Notes: generated by a model not told the origin, from the letters alone. Positions 19,443 to 29,805 are shown, counted from the first letter of the stretch. The stretch: DNA of 64,000 bases from Pseudanabaena sp. PCC 7367 (GCF_000317065.1 NC_019701.1:620001-684000), one strand, 5' to 3'. Translations and numbers: made by a program.

Positions 19443-20738
19443 ATGAGAGTTTTACACCTAGCCACCCATGAAGGATCGGGAGCGGGACGCGCTGCCGGCA
19501 GAATCCATTTAGGTTTGCGCCGCGAAAAATTTGATTCCCATATGCTGGTGGCTCAAAAAAGCTCAGAGCTGCCAACCGTCGTCAAACTCGATCGCTATCG
19601 TACTTTCTTCAAAAAAGTACAAGCCCGCCTCTTTGGACGAGAATTAAGTAAGCGACTGGGGCAAAATACTACCTTCTCGATCAATGCCACTGCTTCCCTG
19701 TTGCGATCGCCCATTGACCAAATTGCCCCAGATCTAATTAATTTGCATTGGGTGGGTTGGGAATATTTTAAGATTGAAGACCTGGCCAAATTGCAAAAAC
19801 CTTTGGTGTGGACATTACAAGACATGTGGCCCTTTACGGGTGGGTGTCACTATAGCCAGGGTTGCGATCGTTATTTGCAATCCTGTGGCAATTGTCCACA
19901 ACTCAAGGCCAACCAGGAAAACGACCTATCGCGCTGGGTATGGCAACGAAAGGCGCGATCGTGGCAGGATTTGGATCTCACCATTGTTACGCCTAGTACC
20001 TGGATGGCTGATTGTGCCAGGGCCAGTTCTCTGTTTAAACAGTTAAGGATTGAAACGATTCCCTTTGGCCTGGATACGCAAATATATCGACCGATCGATC
20101 CACAGCTTGCCCGCCAAAAATTGGCATTGCCCACCAATAAAAAATTAGTGCTATTTGGCGCATTGAGTGCCACTCAGGATCACCGCAAAGGTTTTCATTT
20201 ATTGATTCCTGCCCTGACAAAGCTAGCTCAATCGGAATGGGGCGATCGGATCGAATTAGTGGTTTTCGGCGCTTCCCGCCCCGATGAGCCGATCGATCTG
20301 GGGTTCCCAACTCACTATTTAGGCCAACTCAACACCGATGCAGCTTTAACAGAAGCCTATTCAGCCGCAGATGTGATGATTGTACCGTCGGTTGAAGAGG
20401 CATTCGGCCAAACCGCTTCGGAGGCATTGGCCTGCGGCACACCAGTGATCGCCTTTCGTGGCACTGGCGTACAGGATATTGTTGATCACCAGCAAACGGG
20501 CTATCTGGTTAAACCCTATGAGGTGGAGGATCTCGCTGCTGGAATCGCCTGGGTCTTGGATGCTGATCCAGAACTAACCGCCAAGCTACGCTATCAATCT
20601 CGGCTCAAAGCAGAAACGGAGTTCTCTTTGTCAGTTCAAGCCCAGCGCTATTTAAAAATCTATGCTGAGCTAGCAAATGCCGATCGCCAGGAGCGATTGC
20701 CTCAAGCGATCCCCGTTCTTACCAAAGAGTTTTCTTAA
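19443..20738 (+). CDS. Glycosyltransferase family 4
   Basis: 431 residues. The GT-B fold starts with MRVLHLATHEGSGAGRAAGR, in which the glycine-rich loop after the first strand (GSGAGRAA) contacts the donor. LINLHWVGWEYF and WTLQDMWPFTGGCHYSQGC, with a Cys-rich stretch (CHYSQGC, CGNC), are typical of a GT4 subgroup of exopolysaccharide/O-antigen mannosyl- or galactosyltransferases. The C-terminal half has KGFHLLIPAL, the donor-binding EX7E motif region in VPSVEEAFGQTASEALACGT and GTGVQDIVDH. It transfers sugar from a nucleotide-sugar to a growing polysaccharide at the cytoplasmic membrane. It is divergent from the giant surface protein and 48 bp upstream of the DUF5682 gene. The exact sugar is not predictable. 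Confidence 0.88.
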   Translation: MRVLHLATHEGSGAGRAAGRIHLGLRREKFDSHMLVAQKSSELPTVVKLDRYRTFFKKVQARLFGRELSKRLGQNTTFSINATASLLRSPIDQIAPDLINLHWVGWEYFKIEDLAKLQKPLVWTLQDMWPFTGGCHYSQGCDRYLQSCGNCPQLKANQENDLSRWVWQRKARSWQDLDLTIVTPSTWMADCARASSLFKQLRIETIPFGLDTQIYRPIDPQLARQKLALPTNKKLVLFGALSATQDHRKGFHLLIPALTKLAQSEWGDRIELVVFGASRPDEPIDLGFPTHYLGQLNTDAALTEAYSAADVMIVPSVEEAFGQTASEALACGTPVIAFRGTGVQDIVDHQQTGYLVKPYEVEDLAAGIAWVLDADPELTAKLRYQSRLKAETEFSLSVQAQRYLKIYAELANADRQERLPQAIPVLTKEFS

Positions 20739-20786
20739 ATCTGGATTAGGATTGTAAAGTAAGGTATATGGTGAGCAACCAGAAAG

Positions 20787-23585
20787 ATGACCGGAGCCAG
20801 GATGGAGCGATCGCCAAATACCAAGCCAAATACCAAGCCAGATCAAGAATCAAAGCAGGATTTAGATCAAGAACTAGAGCAGCTATTTGCAAACTTGATC
20901 AGTGAAGATTTAATCTTCTTCCCCATTCGCCACCATAGCCCCGCCTGTGCCTGGCATTTGCAAAAACTAATTAGCGATTGGCGACCGGCTCGGATTCTGA
21001 TTGAAGGCCCCAGAGATATGAATGAGCTGGTGACTCATTTGCTCAAGCCAGAGACCCAAGCACCGATCGCAGTGTTTACTACCTACATCGACCATGCCCA
21101 AAGATTAGGAGAGCTACCGGAAGAACTGGCAGCAATGAGAGCACAACGATTTGCGGCCTATTATCCCTTTTGCGACTATTCGCCAGAACTGGTTGCAGTA
21201 CGGGCAGGGAGTGAGATCGGAGCCAAGATCCAGTTCATTGATTTGCTGTATGCCGAAAAAGTGATTGCCAGCTATCTGCAAGCTGAAGAAGCGGAAGAAG
21301 AACAGGATGACAATCGCCCTGAGCCTTTAGATCAAGCGCCAGATCAAGCACCAGGGGAAAACTCAGATCGCCCTTCCCATCAGGTGCAAACCCTCCTGGA
21401 AGAGAACTATTTTCAGCACAGCCAATACTTGAATGCCCTGGCAAAAAAAACAGGTTGCCGAGATGCTGATGACCTATGGGATCATATGTTTGAGGCCAAT
21501 TTCTTGCATTTGCCCACAGCTAAATTCATCCAAAATGTGGCCGCCTATTGTTGGATGGCCAGACGTGATTCGTCCAGGCAATCGCTGGTACAGGATGGCA
21601 CGATCGCCCGTGAGGAAGCTATGGCAGCCGCGATCCAGTTAGCCAAAAAAGAAATCAAAAAGGAAGTGGTAAACGCGAGGAAGAATGCAAGCAAGCAAAA
21701 AGAGGGATCAACAGATCTAAATGATTACAACCATAAAATTTTGGTAGTTACTGGTGGGTTTCACACGATCGCCCTGCCTGATTTGATCAAGCAGAAGTTG
21801 CCCAAACAAAAAAAACTGAAATTAAAAACAGAAGAGGCGCAGACCGTTTTAATGCGCTATGGCTTCGAGCAATTGGATGCCCTAAATGGTTATGGGGCGG
21901 GAATGCCATCCCCAGGTTATTATCAACGGTTTTGGGAACAGTTGCAGCTAGATCCTACTGAACCTCTCAGCGAAACGGCTAATCAGATTCTAGTGGAATT
22001 AGGAATGCGATCGCGCCTCAGCCTTGATCACAACAAGAATAACGAATCTCAAAAAGAACAAAAAAAATCTGAGCAAGAATATTCCCTGCAATCGGAACCA
22101 CAACCAATTCAAGGATTGTTGCCTCTTTCTACCGCTGATGCGATCGCGGCTTTGACTCAAGCTAGGAGTCTGGCAGCATTTCGTGGTCACAGTGGTCCTA
22201 CCCGCGAAGACTTACTCGATGGGGTGCGAAGCTGCCTAGTAAAGGGAGCAATGGATGCGGAAGGGGTGGTGTTAATGTCACTGGTGCAGCAACTTCTGCG
22301 CGGCGATCGGATTGGTGAATTGCCCGATGATGTGGGCATTGCGCCGATTGTGGCAGACTTCCGACAGCGATCGACTAAACTCCGCCTCAGGGTCAATAAT
22401 TCCACCGCTAAATCCTCTACCCTGGAAATTTATCGCAAACCAAAGCATCGCCACACCAGTCGCTTTTTCCATACTCTGGCATTCTTGGAAGTTCCCTTTG
22501 CCAGGTTAGTTACAGGGCCAGACTTCGTGCAGGGGAATCAACTCGATCGCCTTCAGGAAGTGTGGGAATATCGCTGGGTGCCACAAACGGAAAGCACCTT
22601 AATAGAGCGATCGCTTTATGGGGCTACAATCGAAGCAGCCGCGATCAATCGATTGCGACAAGCAATTTATGATCTAGAGCAGGAAGGGAGGGCAAGGTCA
22701 GCAATCGAAGCGGTCAAGATGCTCACGATCGCTTGTCGGATGGGGTTACATGCCCATGCAAGTGGGTTATTGAACTTGATTGCTAGCAATATTGCCGAAG
22801 ACCCCGAATTTAGTTCCCTGGTTGATGCGGTGGCGGAATTATTATTGTTATGGCAATCGCGGGAACCACTGGCAGCACAGGGCTTAAGCCAAGTTAAGGA
22901 GTTATGTGCGATCGCCTATCAACGGCTCTGTTATCTGCTGCCAAATTTAGCGAATTGCGCGGAGGAGATGGTTAATGATTTATTGACCAAGTTCTGTGCG
23001 GTGCGTGAATTTTTATACATGACCGCGAGCAATAATAGCCAGAAGCAAGACCCAGAGGAGATTTGGCTCGATCGGGAACTTTTCTATCAAGGGATTGAAT
23101 TGTTACTGGACTTACCTCAAGGACAACCAGCCTTGCAGGGAGGCGCAGTGGGAATTTTATATAGCGATCGGCGGATTACAGAGGAGCAAATCATGGCGAT
23201 CGCTACAGCCTATTTAAATAGTTCAGAAGCGGCTCCTAGGGTTACGGCTGAATTTTTGCGTGGGTTGCTGAGAACCTGCCGCGAGGTAGCCTGGAACCTG
23301 CCCCAATTGTTGCAAGTAATTGACCAACAATTGCAGTCCTGGGAAGAGGAAGGCTTCATGAAGGCACTACCGGAATTCCGACTAGCGTTCGCCGATCTTA
23401 CTCCCCGCGAAACCGATCGAGTGGCGGCGCTAGTAGCTGGCCTCCATGATGAACAGCACCTGGGCGATCTCACTGAACGGCGATTAACTGAAGCCGATCT
23501 GCAAATGGGTTTACAAATGAATCAGTTATTAACAGATTCACTCAAGCAGGATGGTCTATTGGCGTGGATTTCAAGTAATAGTTAG
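20787..23585 (+). CDS. DUF5682 family protein
   Basis: 932 residues with an acidic, Lys/Gln-rich head, then the conserved DUF5682 core: FFPIRHHSPACAWHLQKLIS near residue 47, ILIEGPRDMNELV, AVFTTYID, a histidine-containing LVVTGGFHTIALPDL near 315-330, and FRGHSGPTREDLLDGVRSCL near 470. The second half is alpha-helical and ends in a Leu-rich repeat-like array. The RHHSP and TGGFHT motifs suggest a metal-dependent or hydrolase-like active site related to the EreA/ChaN-like superfamily, but no reaction is established. In many bacteria this family is encoded beside MoxR-type AAA ATPases and VWA proteins. None is present here: the neighbours are GT4 upstream and convergent valS. An alternative start at 20802 (MERSPNT) is possible. 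Confidence 0.8.
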   Translation: MTGARMERSPNTKPNTKPDQESKQDLDQELEQLFANLISEDLIFFPIRHHSPACAWHLQKLISDWRPARILIEGPRDMNELVTHLLKPETQAPIAVFTTYIDHAQRLGELPEELAAMRAQRFAAYYPFCDYSPELVAVRAGSEIGAKIQFIDLLYAEKVIASYLQAEEAEEEQDDNRPEPLDQAPDQAPGENSDRPSHQVQTLLEENYFQHSQYLNALAKKTGCRDADDLWDHMFEANFLHLPTAKFIQNVAAYCWMARRDSSRQSLVQDGTIAREEAMAAAIQLAKKEIKKEVVNARKNASKQKEGSTDLNDYNHKILVVTGGFHTIALPDLIKQKLPKQKKLKLKTEEAQTVLMRYGFEQLDALNGYGAGMPSPGYYQRFWEQLQLDPTEPLSETANQILVELGMRSRLSLDHNKNNESQKEQKKSEQEYSLQSEPQPIQGLLPLSTADAIAALTQARSLAAFRGHSGPTREDLLDGVRSCLVKGAMDAEGVVLMSLVQQLLRGDRIGELPDDVGIAPIVADFRQRSTKLRLRVNNSTAKSSTLEIYRKPKHRHTSRFFHTLAFLEVPFARLVTGPDFVQGNQLDRLQEVWEYRWVPQTESTLIERSLYGATIEAAAINRLRQAIYDLEQEGRARSAIEAVKMLTIACRMGLHAHASGLLNLIASNIAEDPEFSSLVDAVAELLLLWQSREPLAAQGLSQVKELCAIAYQRLCYLLPNLANCAEEMVNDLLTKFCAVREFLYMTASNNSQKQDPEEIWLDRELFYQGIELLLDLPQGQPALQGGAVGILYSDRRITEEQIMAIATAYLNSSEAAPRVTAEFLRGLLRTCREVAWNLPQLLQVIDQQLQSWEEEGFMKALPEFRLAFADLTPRETDRVAALVAGLHDEQHLGDLTERRLTEADLQMGLQMNQLLTDSLKQDGLLAWISSNS

Positions 23586-23638
23586 GGCGATCGCCAGGAT
23601 ATCAATCTACCAATCATTATGCGAACTGCTATAAGTCA

Positions 23639-26329
23639 TTAATTCATCTGTTGCAATTGTTCCAATCGCCCAGTTAGAATCTGTGCCTGTTGTTTTGCTT
23701 CCTCTAGTTCCGCTCTGGCTCCCTCGACAATATGGGCAGGAGCCTTTTTAACATACCCTTCATTACTCAATCGGCCTTGCAAAGAAGCAATGTTGCCATT
23801 GAGTTTGCCCAGATTCTTTTCCAATCGTTGCCGCAACTGAGCCACATCGACCACTCCGGTTAATGGCACCAATACTTGCACCGTACCGACCACTCCAGCC
23901 ATAGTCTGTCCCAAATCCGCTGGCACGGTTTCCACAATTTGCAACTCCTCCACCCTGGCCAGGTGCTTGATATAGGCTGCACCTGCTAGGCAGGGATGCA
24001 ATTCATCACCTTCACCCTGCAATACTGCTTTGATTTTCTGGGAAGGCTTGATTTCTAGTTCCGCGCGTAAATTCCGAATCACCCGAATCGCCTCGAAGAT
24101 CGAGTTAAACTGAGCATCGATCGCACTATCAATCAAACTATCCGCCGCCTCTGGATAGGGCTGGATCGCCAATGGCTTTTCTGCCTCACTTGCGACCGCG
24201 CTCCAGATTTCTTCGGTCAAATGCGGCATATAGGGATGCAACAGCGCCAGGGTTCCTTTCAGCACATGTAACAATACACCCTGGGCAATCGCCTGCGATC
24301 GCTGATCTTCACTTTGCAATCTAGGTTTGACCAGCTCAATATAGTAATCGCAAAACTCATTCCAAATGAACCCATACAGAGTCCGTGCTGCCTCACCCAG
24401 GCCATATTTAGGGATCTGTTGATTCACCATCTGAGCCGTTTGATTGAAACGAGAAAGAATCCAGCGATCGCATGATTCCAATTCAGCTAGAGCAGGTAAT
24501 TTGGGGCGATCGTCCCCCAGATTCATCAACACAAACCGCGAAGCATTCCAAAGCTTGTTGGCAAAGTTCCGCGCTGACTCCACCGTAGAAGATTCATCGG
24601 TTTTGCGATTGTAATCAAGGCGAATATCCTGCCCCGCGCCCACCACTTCATTGATCAGGGCATAGCGCAAGGCATCAGTGCCATATTTATCAATTAGAAC
24701 TAAAGGATCGATGCCATTATTTTTAGTCTTCGACATCTTCTGGTTATTCTCATCCCGCACCAGACCATGAATATAAACATCCTTAAAGGGCATTTGCTTA
24801 GTAAAATACCCCGCCATCATGGTCATTCGTGCCACCCAGAAGAAGATAATATCAAAACCACAGATCAACACACTGGTAGGATAAAACGTCTCCAAATCCT
24901 CAGTTTGCTCTGGCCAACCCAGGGTTGAAAAAGGCCACAGCCCTGAAGAGAACCAGGTATCGAGTACATCTTCATCCTGCACCAGTTCAACCTCGCGGCC
25001 TAGTTTAGCTTTGGCCTTAGCCTTGGCTTCCGTTTCATTGTGAGCCACAAAAATTTCCCCTTCTGGCGTGTACCAGGCTGGAATCTGATGCCCCCACCAC
25101 AACTGCCGCGAAATGCACCAATCTTTGATCTTAACCAGCCAATCGCGGTAGACCTTATGCCAGCGTTCCGGCACAATCTGGGGGGAATTATGTTGGTCTA
25201 GCTGCTCCATTGCAAAATCGGCGATCGCCCTGGTTTTGGCGAACCACTGCATCGACAGGAACGGCTCGATCGGCACCTTGCCCCGCTCTGAATAGGGCAC
25301 AGCATGGACATAATCTTCGATGTGGTCAAGCAAACCCAGCGAATCCAGCTTAGCGACAATATTTTTACGCGCCACAAACCGATCTTGGCCTGCAAATTCA
25401 CCGCCATTTTCATTGATCGTGGCATCTTTGTTCATCACATTGATCATTGGTAGGTCATGGCGCTGACCGATCTCAAAGTCGTTGAAATCATGGGCAGGCG
25501 TAATCTTAACGCAGCCAGTGCCAAACTCCATGTCCACATATTCATCACCAACGATCGGGATTTCCCTGTTCATGATCGGCAACGTGACAGTTTGACCAAT
25601 TAAATGCTGGTAGCGATCGTCCTTGGGGTTCACAGCCACCGCCGTATCACCCAGCATAGTCTCTGGCCGAGTAGTCGCCACCACCAGATAGCCGTCTCCA
25701 GTGGTAAGTGGATAGCGGAAATGCCAGAGATGGCCATTGGTTTCCTGGTTTTCTACTTCCAGATCAGAAACGGCGGATTGTGAGGCGGGGCACCAGTTGA
25801 CCAGATATTCACCGCGATAGATCAAGCCATCTTCGTACATACTCACAAACGCTTCGATCACCGCCTTCGACAAGCCCTGATCCAGGGTGAAGCGTTCCCG
25901 CTGCCAATCCACCGATGCGCCGAGTTTACGAATTTGATTAGTAATCCGATCGCTGGAATCACCCTTCCAGTCCCAGGCTCGTTCCAGAAATTTCGATCGC
26001 CCCAAGTCCTGCCTGGTTTTACCTTCAGCTCGCAATTGCCGTTCCAGAACAGTATGTACCGCAATACTGGCATGGTCTTTACCCGGCAGCCACAGCGTAT
26101 TAAACCCCTTCATCCGGTGGTAACGAATCAACACATCGGCGATCGTTTTCTCAAAGGCATGTCCCATGTGCAAACTACCGGTCACATTGGGCGGAGCCAT
26201 CATAATGCAATAGGACTCTTTGCTGCTCTTTGAAGCTGCCCGAAACAACCCCTGCTCTTCCCAATAGGCTTGCCATTTGGCTTCAGTGTCGAATGGATTA
26301 TATTGTTTGGGCAGTTCGTAGGCGGTCAT
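23639..26329 (-). CDS. valS: Valyl-tRNA synthetase
   Basis: 896 residues, full length for bacterial ValRS. The class I signatures are present: [14 protein letters not shown] with the HIGH equivalent HMGH at 54-57, and [11 protein letters not shown] with the KMSKS loop as KMSKT at about 529-533. The connective-peptide editing domain lies between them ([39 protein letters not shown]), which hydrolyses misacylated Thr-tRNAVal. An anticodon-binding helical domain follows, then the C-terminal coiled-coil arm (about 820-895) unique to ValRS. It charges tRNAVal in the cytosol. The start [20 protein letters not shown] is the standard N-terminus. It is convergent with DUF5682 with a gap of about 53 bp. 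Confidence 0.98.
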   Translation of the reverse strand: MTAYELPKQYNPFDTEAKWQAYWEEQGLFRAASKSSKESYCIMMAPPNVTGSLHMGHAFEKTIADVLIRYHRMKGFNTLWLPGKDHASIAVHTVLERQLRAEGKTRQDLGRSKFLERAWDWKGDSSDRITNQIRKLGASVDWQRERFTLDQGLSKAVIEAFVSMYEDGLIYRGEYLVNWCPASQSAVSDLEVENQETNGHLWHFRYPLTTGDGYLVVATTRPETMLGDTAVAVNPKDDRYQHLIGQTVTLPIMNREIPIVGDEYVDMEFGTGCVKITPAHDFNDFEIGQRHDLPMINVMNKDATINENGGEFAGQDRFVARKNIVAKLDSLGLLDHIEDYVHAVPYSERGKVPIEPFLSMQWFAKTRAIADFAMEQLDQHNSPQIVPERWHKVYRDWLVKIKDWCISRQLWWGHQIPAWYTPEGEIFVAHNETEAKAKAKAKLGREVELVQDEDVLDTWFSSGLWPFSTLGWPEQTEDLETFYPTSVLICGFDIIFFWVARMTMMAGYFTKQMPFKDVYIHGLVRDENNQKMSKTKNNGIDPLVLIDKYGTDALRYALINEVVGAGQDIRLDYNRKTDESSTVESARNFANKLWNASRFVLMNLGDDRPKLPALAELESCDRWILSRFNQTAQMVNQQIPKYGLGEAARTLYGFIWNEFCDYYIELVKPRLQSEDQRSQAIAQGVLLHVLKGTLALLHPYMPHLTEEIWSAVASEAEKPLAIQPYPEAADSLIDSAIDAQFNSIFEAIRVIRNLRAELEIKPSQKIKAVLQGEGDELHPCLAGAAYIKHLARVEELQIVETVPADLGQTMAGVVGTVQVLVPLTGVVDVAQLRQRLEKNLGKLNGNIASLQGRLSNEGYVKKAPAHIVEGARAELEEAKQQAQILTGRLEQLQQMN

Positions 26330-26831
26330 AGGTCTTAGGTTACTTTTTAATACTTAAGTGCTTGAGGGAAGTGCTTGAGGGTAGGCTGGAAAAGATCGGT
26401 GGATTTCTAATATAACCAAACTTTATTGTAATCACCAAATTGTAATCACCAATTGGGCTTACGCGCGTAAAGTTCAGCTTATCGCTTGTCAGCTCGATAA
26501 ATTCGATCAAACGATCGCTGACTAAGCAATGGAGTTCTCAGACGATTCCCAGTGACAGCAAGTTAGAGATTATTACCACCCTTGCAAAAGTCCCTTATTG
26601 CCATCCAAGCATCATGATCTCAGAAATTATTCGGGCATTTGGGCAGGAAGTCTATTAAAGATTCTGGTGAACTGGATGCAGTCAGTTGCGAGCAACGTTA
26701 TCGGTAAGAATTGCGATCGACTCAACCATGATCTTAACCAAAGGGATTTCCATTACTCCTGAGTTATTGGTATGCTCAGTTTGTTTAACAGCATACTTAG
26801 TTGCAGTTGCATATAATTTAGTCGCATAAAG
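26330..26831. other. Intergenic region between divergent valS and pilin-like lipoprotein
   Basis: This 502-bp gap lies between two divergent genes and must carry both promoters. It has a 13-bp direct repeat (AAGTGCTTGAGGG, twice in tandem near 26355-26381) just upstream of valS. No T-box or other known leader structure is recognisable, and no coding frame is convincing. Confidence 0.6.
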
Positions 26832-27539
26832 ATGTCGATCTCAGGGTATACAAAAATAGCGATCGGTCTAGCTCTCTCCTTAGCTTTAGTGGGCTGTAAT
26901 AATTCGGTTGCCAGTGATGAAGATAGCTCCAATGCTAGTGATAATAGTGAGGCAAGCAGCAATAGCAACGATCAACTAGCAGGGCAATGGCGCGTTACCG
27001 ATGGATCGGGCGAAACTGCTACGTTTGTGTTTACGCCAGAAGGTAAGCTCTATATCCTCAGCGATACTAACAGCGAGACGATCGAGTTGGATTATGAAAA
27101 AATTTCCGATGATCCTACACTGCCCCAGACTACTTCGATCAATACACCCCCTAGCCAGGAAAGTCGCATTGCCAAGGCCAAAGCTGCGGAGGCCAGAAAC
27201 TATGTGGGCAGCATGAATCGTGCCCAACAGGCTTTTTATTTTGAAAATGCAGCTTTTACTGACGATCTGCAGGAACTTGCTGTCGGGATTGAATCCGAGT
27301 CCCAGAACTACAGCTACAGCATTGTGGTTAATCAAAATGGCTTGGTCAGTAATTTAGCGATCGCCAAAGATCCCACCCTGCGCAGCTATGTTGGTTTGGT
27401 CTATCAGTTAGAACCAGGTAGCCCTGTCACTGAGGTAATTATCTGCGAAAGTGATAGCGCCACCACTGAAGCACCCTCTTTGTCAACTTATGACGGAAAT
27501 ACTGAAGTGAACTGCCCATCTGGCTATAGTAAATTTTGA
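26832..27539 (+). CDS. Lipoprotein with type IV pilin-like (G/H family) C-terminal domain
   Basis: 235 residues. A lipoprotein signal peptide ends in the lipobox LVGC (Cys22), followed by a Ser/Asn/Asp-rich linker. Residues ~50-85 form a small beta domain (GQWRVTDGSGETATFVFTPE). Residues ~110-235 match the globular domain of the cyanobacterial 'type IV pilin-like G and H' family, beginning with the helix AKAAEARNYVGSMNRAQQAF, then YFENAAFTDDLQEL, and Cys pairs at the C-terminus. True pilins in this family start with a prepilin peptidase site and a long hydrophobic helix; both are absent here, so the domain is displayed on a lipid anchor instead of a filament. Location is probably the periplasm or outer membrane. 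It is a single gene; function is unknown. Confidence 0.75.
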   Translation: MSISGYTKIAIGLALSLALVGCNNSVASDEDSSNASDNSEASSNSNDQLAGQWRVTDGSGETATFVFTPEGKLYILSDTNSETIELDYEKISDDPTLPQTTSINTPPSQESRIAKAKAAEARNYVGSMNRAQQAFYFENAAFTDDLQELAVGIESESQNYSYSIVVNQNGLVSNLAIAKDPTLRSYVGLVYQLEPGSPVTEVIICESDSATTEAPSLSTYDGNTEVNCPSGYSKF

Positions 27540-27769
27540 TCAGTTTGATTAAATTGTTAACTTCGAGCCATAGACCAATTTCTAACTATTAATAAATCCT
27601 GGCGTTAATCAATTTGTGCCAGGGGAAAATATATATTTAGATAAGTCTTAAATGTGATGTAGCTCGATCGCTATATTTATATATTTCTTGTGGGGATAAC
27701 CCCGATCAAGCATAGCTAGCAATTAAGTTAAGATCAGTATTTTAGTAACCGTAATTAATCGATCAACCC

Positions 27770-28282
27770 ATGCCCAGATCCCAGCGTAATGATAATTTCG
27801 TCGATCGCACCTTTACCGTCATTGCCGATGCGATCCTCAAGCTTTTCCCCACCAGCCAACAGGCTAAAGAAGCCTTTGCCTATTATCGTGATGGCATGTC
27901 AGCCCAGGGTGATGGTGACTATGCCGAAGCCTTGGCCAACTACGAAGAAGCATTGAAACTGGAAGAAAACGACTACGATCGCAGCTATATTTACTACAAC
28001 ATGGGTTTAATCCATGCCAGTAATGGCGATTTTAATCAGGCGTTGGAGTTTTACCACGAAGCGATCGATCTTAACCCGCGTCTATGTCAGGCCTTAAATA
28101 ATACGGCGGTGATCTATCACTACATGGGTGAAAAGGCCGAAGACTCCGAAGTGGCTGAAGAAAATTTTGATCAAGCAGCAGAATATTGGGTCAGGGCAAT
28201 CCGGATCGCCCCCAACAACTACATCGAAGCCCAAAACTGGCTTAAAACCACTGGTAGAGCGGATATTAGTTCTTTTATCTAG
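27770..28282 (+). CDS. ycf3: Photosystem I assembly protein Ycf3
   Basis: 170 residues, the normal length for cyanobacterial and plastid Ycf3. The conserved head [20 protein letters not shown] is followed by three TPRs: [40 protein letters not shown], and the longer third repeat with [20 protein letters not shown]. The end [13 protein letters not shown] is diagnostic. Ycf3 is a thylakoid-associated chaperone that binds PsaA/PsaD during assembly of photosystem I. It is transcribed alone, upstream of gatC with a gap of about 255 bp. Confidence 0.97.
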   Translation: MPRSQRNDNFVDRTFTVIADAILKLFPTSQQAKEAFAYYRDGMSAQGDGDYAEALANYEEALKLEENDYDRSYIYYNMGLIHASNGDFNQALEFYHEAIDLNPRLCQALNNTAVIYHYMGEKAEDSEVAEENFDQAAEYWVRAIRIAPNNYIEAQNWLKTTGRADISSFI

Positions 28283-28490
28283 TATTTGCTCTGAATCTTT
28301 GCCCAAATATTTGACCTGATATTTGCCCTGATATTTAATTATGAATTTGGCATCTCATTGCCATAATCGCTAGATTTCTGCGATCGCTACTTCTAAAATC
28401 GCCAAGCGCAGTAACTATTGGTGGCTAGCAATTAGGCGACTGATTTGTTAGGCTGTTTTAGCAACGCTCAAGCCTTAAATCTAAAATTTT

Positions 28491-28522
28491 AACTTTCAAC
28501 TTTTAACTTTCAACTTTCAACT
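28491..28522. repeat. Heptamer tandem repeat just upstream of gatC
   Basis: Four copies of AACTTTY (three AACTTTC, one AACTTTT) plus a partial fifth copy end about 17 bp before the gatC start. It would lie in the 5' leader or promoter region. There is no other obvious ribosome-binding site for gatC. Confidence 0.9.
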
Positions 28523-28538
28523 AAATAGCTGAATTACC

Positions 28539-28829
28539 ATGATCGATCGCCAACAAGTCCAACATGTTGCCCACTTAGCTCGCCTCCAGCTCAGTGAAGC
28601 CGAAGAATCTAAATTCACACAGCAATTGGGCGACATTCTGGATTATTTTGATCAACTAAATGAACTCGATCCATTACTAGAAGGTGTGGAGCCTACGCTC
28701 AGGGCGATCGCCAATGTGAACGTGACTCGCCCCGATGCCAAAATCCCCAGTCTCGATCGAGAGGGTGTCCTGGAAAGTGCCCCTGCCCGTGAAGATGAGT
28801 TTTTCCAAGTGCCCCAAATTATGGGCTAA
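28539..28829 (+). CDS. gatC: Asp-tRNA(Asn)/Glu-tRNA(Gln) amidotransferase subunit C
   Basis: 96 residues, typical for GatC. The head MIDRQQVQHVAHLARLQLSE and the following helix FTQQLGDILDYFDQLNELD match the family. The C-terminal part has the conserved RPDAKIPSLDREGVLESAP and ends FFQVPQIMG. GatC clamps GatA to GatB in the amidotransferase that converts Glu-tRNAGln to Gln-tRNAGln, needed in cyanobacteria because they lack glutaminyl-tRNA synthetase. GatA and GatB are not in this window, which is usual since the genes are dispersed in cyanobacteria. Confidence 0.95.
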   Translation: MIDRQQVQHVAHLARLQLSEAEESKFTQQLGDILDYFDQLNELDPLLEGVEPTLRAIANVNVTRPDAKIPSLDREGVLESAPAREDEFFQVPQIMG

Positions 28830-28884
28830 GCTCCTTTATCTTGAAAGGTGCGATCGCTAAAAAAATAAGCTAGCAAAAAACAAT

Positions 28885-28904
28885 GGGCAGCCCTAGAGCT
28901 GTCC
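28885..28904 (-). terminator. Intrinsic terminator of the rplU-rpmA transcript
   Basis: A 7-bp stem (GGACAGC/GCTGCCC on the minus strand, with one G-U pair) and a 6-nt loop are followed on the minus strand by a T-rich run (attgtttttt). It lies about 85 bp beyond the rpmA stop. On the plus strand it may also slow transcription coming from gatC. Confidence 0.75.
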
Positions 28905-28987
28905 ATCGCTATATTTATTTGATGCTTGATGCTTGATGCTTAGATAAGATATCTAGTTTAGTTTGATATCCAGATTAGATTGGATTA

Positions 28988-29248
28988 CTAGCTAGCAGCA
29001 GGATAAACACTCACCTTTTTGCGGCTCTTGCCCTTGCGCTCAAACGTCACAAAGCCTTCTACAGTGGCAAACAAAGTATCATCACTGCCGCGACCAACAT
29101 TATTACCAGGATGAACCTTGGTTCCCCGCTGACGCACGATAATGCTACCAGCGGTCACAAATTCACCGCCAAAGCGCTTTACACCCAGGCGCTGCGCATT
29201 AGAATCGCGCCCGTTCTTGGTACTACCGGAACCTTTCTTATGTGCCAT
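28988..29248 (-). CDS. rpmA: 50S ribosomal protein L27
   Basis: 86 residues. The head [20 protein letters not shown] is the L27 signature; the conserved flexible N-terminus reaches the peptidyl-transferase centre. [20 protein letters not shown] and [20 protein letters not shown] complete the family pattern. A good Shine-Dalgarno (GGAGG) precedes the ATG. It follows rplU on the same strand with a 152-bp gap, the conserved rplU-rpmA order. There is no Firmicutes-type cleaved prosequence. Confidence 0.98.
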   Translation of the reverse strand: MAHKKGSGSTKNGRDSNAQRLGVKRFGGEFVTAGSIIVRQRGTKVHPGNNVGRGSDDTLFATVEGFVTFERKGKSRKKVSVYPAAS

Positions 29249-29400
29249 TTGTTTTCCTCCAGACCTACGTTGCTTATCTACTTAATGCTTATTAATGCTT
29301 ATTAGTGCTTAAGGATTAATCTAAATCCTAATTTGACCGTCTAATTACCAGAATAAATAATTGTTAGCGCCAATCTCCACAATCTCTATTGTCTAAAAAT

Positions 29401-29805
29401 TTATTCAGCAGCTACTTCTGCCGTAACTGTCTCTGCCGCTTCAGCACTTACTTTCACCGGCTCAGGTGTAGCCGCTTTAGCCGTTTTGCCGCCGTGGCTA
29501 ATATTTTGCACCATCAATCGGGTTAGCACCTGTCTATGCCCATTTTTGCTGCGGGTCTTTTTCTTGGGCTGCATCTTATAGACAATCACCTTTTTAGCCT
29601 TGCGGTGCTGCATGACGGTCACTTCAACGCTAGCATTGTCAACCAAAGGCTGGCCAACGCTCACATTGCCGTCCATATTTACCAGCAACACATCGGAGAT
29701 GCTAAAGCTTTCACCCGGCTCGGCATTAATTTTTTCCACGTCATAGAACCGACCTGGCTCAAATCGATATTGCTTGCCGCCTGTTTGAACAATCGCGTAA
29801 CTCAT
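29401..29805 (-). CDS. rplU: 50S ribosomal protein L21
   Basis: 134 residues from the ATG at 29805 (MSYAIVQTGGKQYRFEPGRF), preceded by a GAAGGA ribosome-binding site; a TTG three codons further upstream overlaps that site and is unlikely to be used. The conserved L21 core includes GESFSISDVLLVNMDGNVSV, VIVYKMQPKKKTRSKNGHRQ and LTRLMVQNIS. The C-terminal ~25 residues form an Ala/Glu/Val-rich tail (AAEAAETVTAEVAAE) beyond the normal end, as in several other cyanobacteria. It is the first gene of rplU-rpmA. Confidence 0.97.
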   Translation of the reverse strand: MSYAIVQTGGKQYRFEPGRFYDVEKINAEPGESFSISDVLLVNMDGNVSVGQPLVDNASVEVTVMQHRKAKKVIVYKMQPKKKTRSKNGHRQVLTRLMVQNISHGGKTAKAATPEPVKVSAEAAETVTAEVAAE

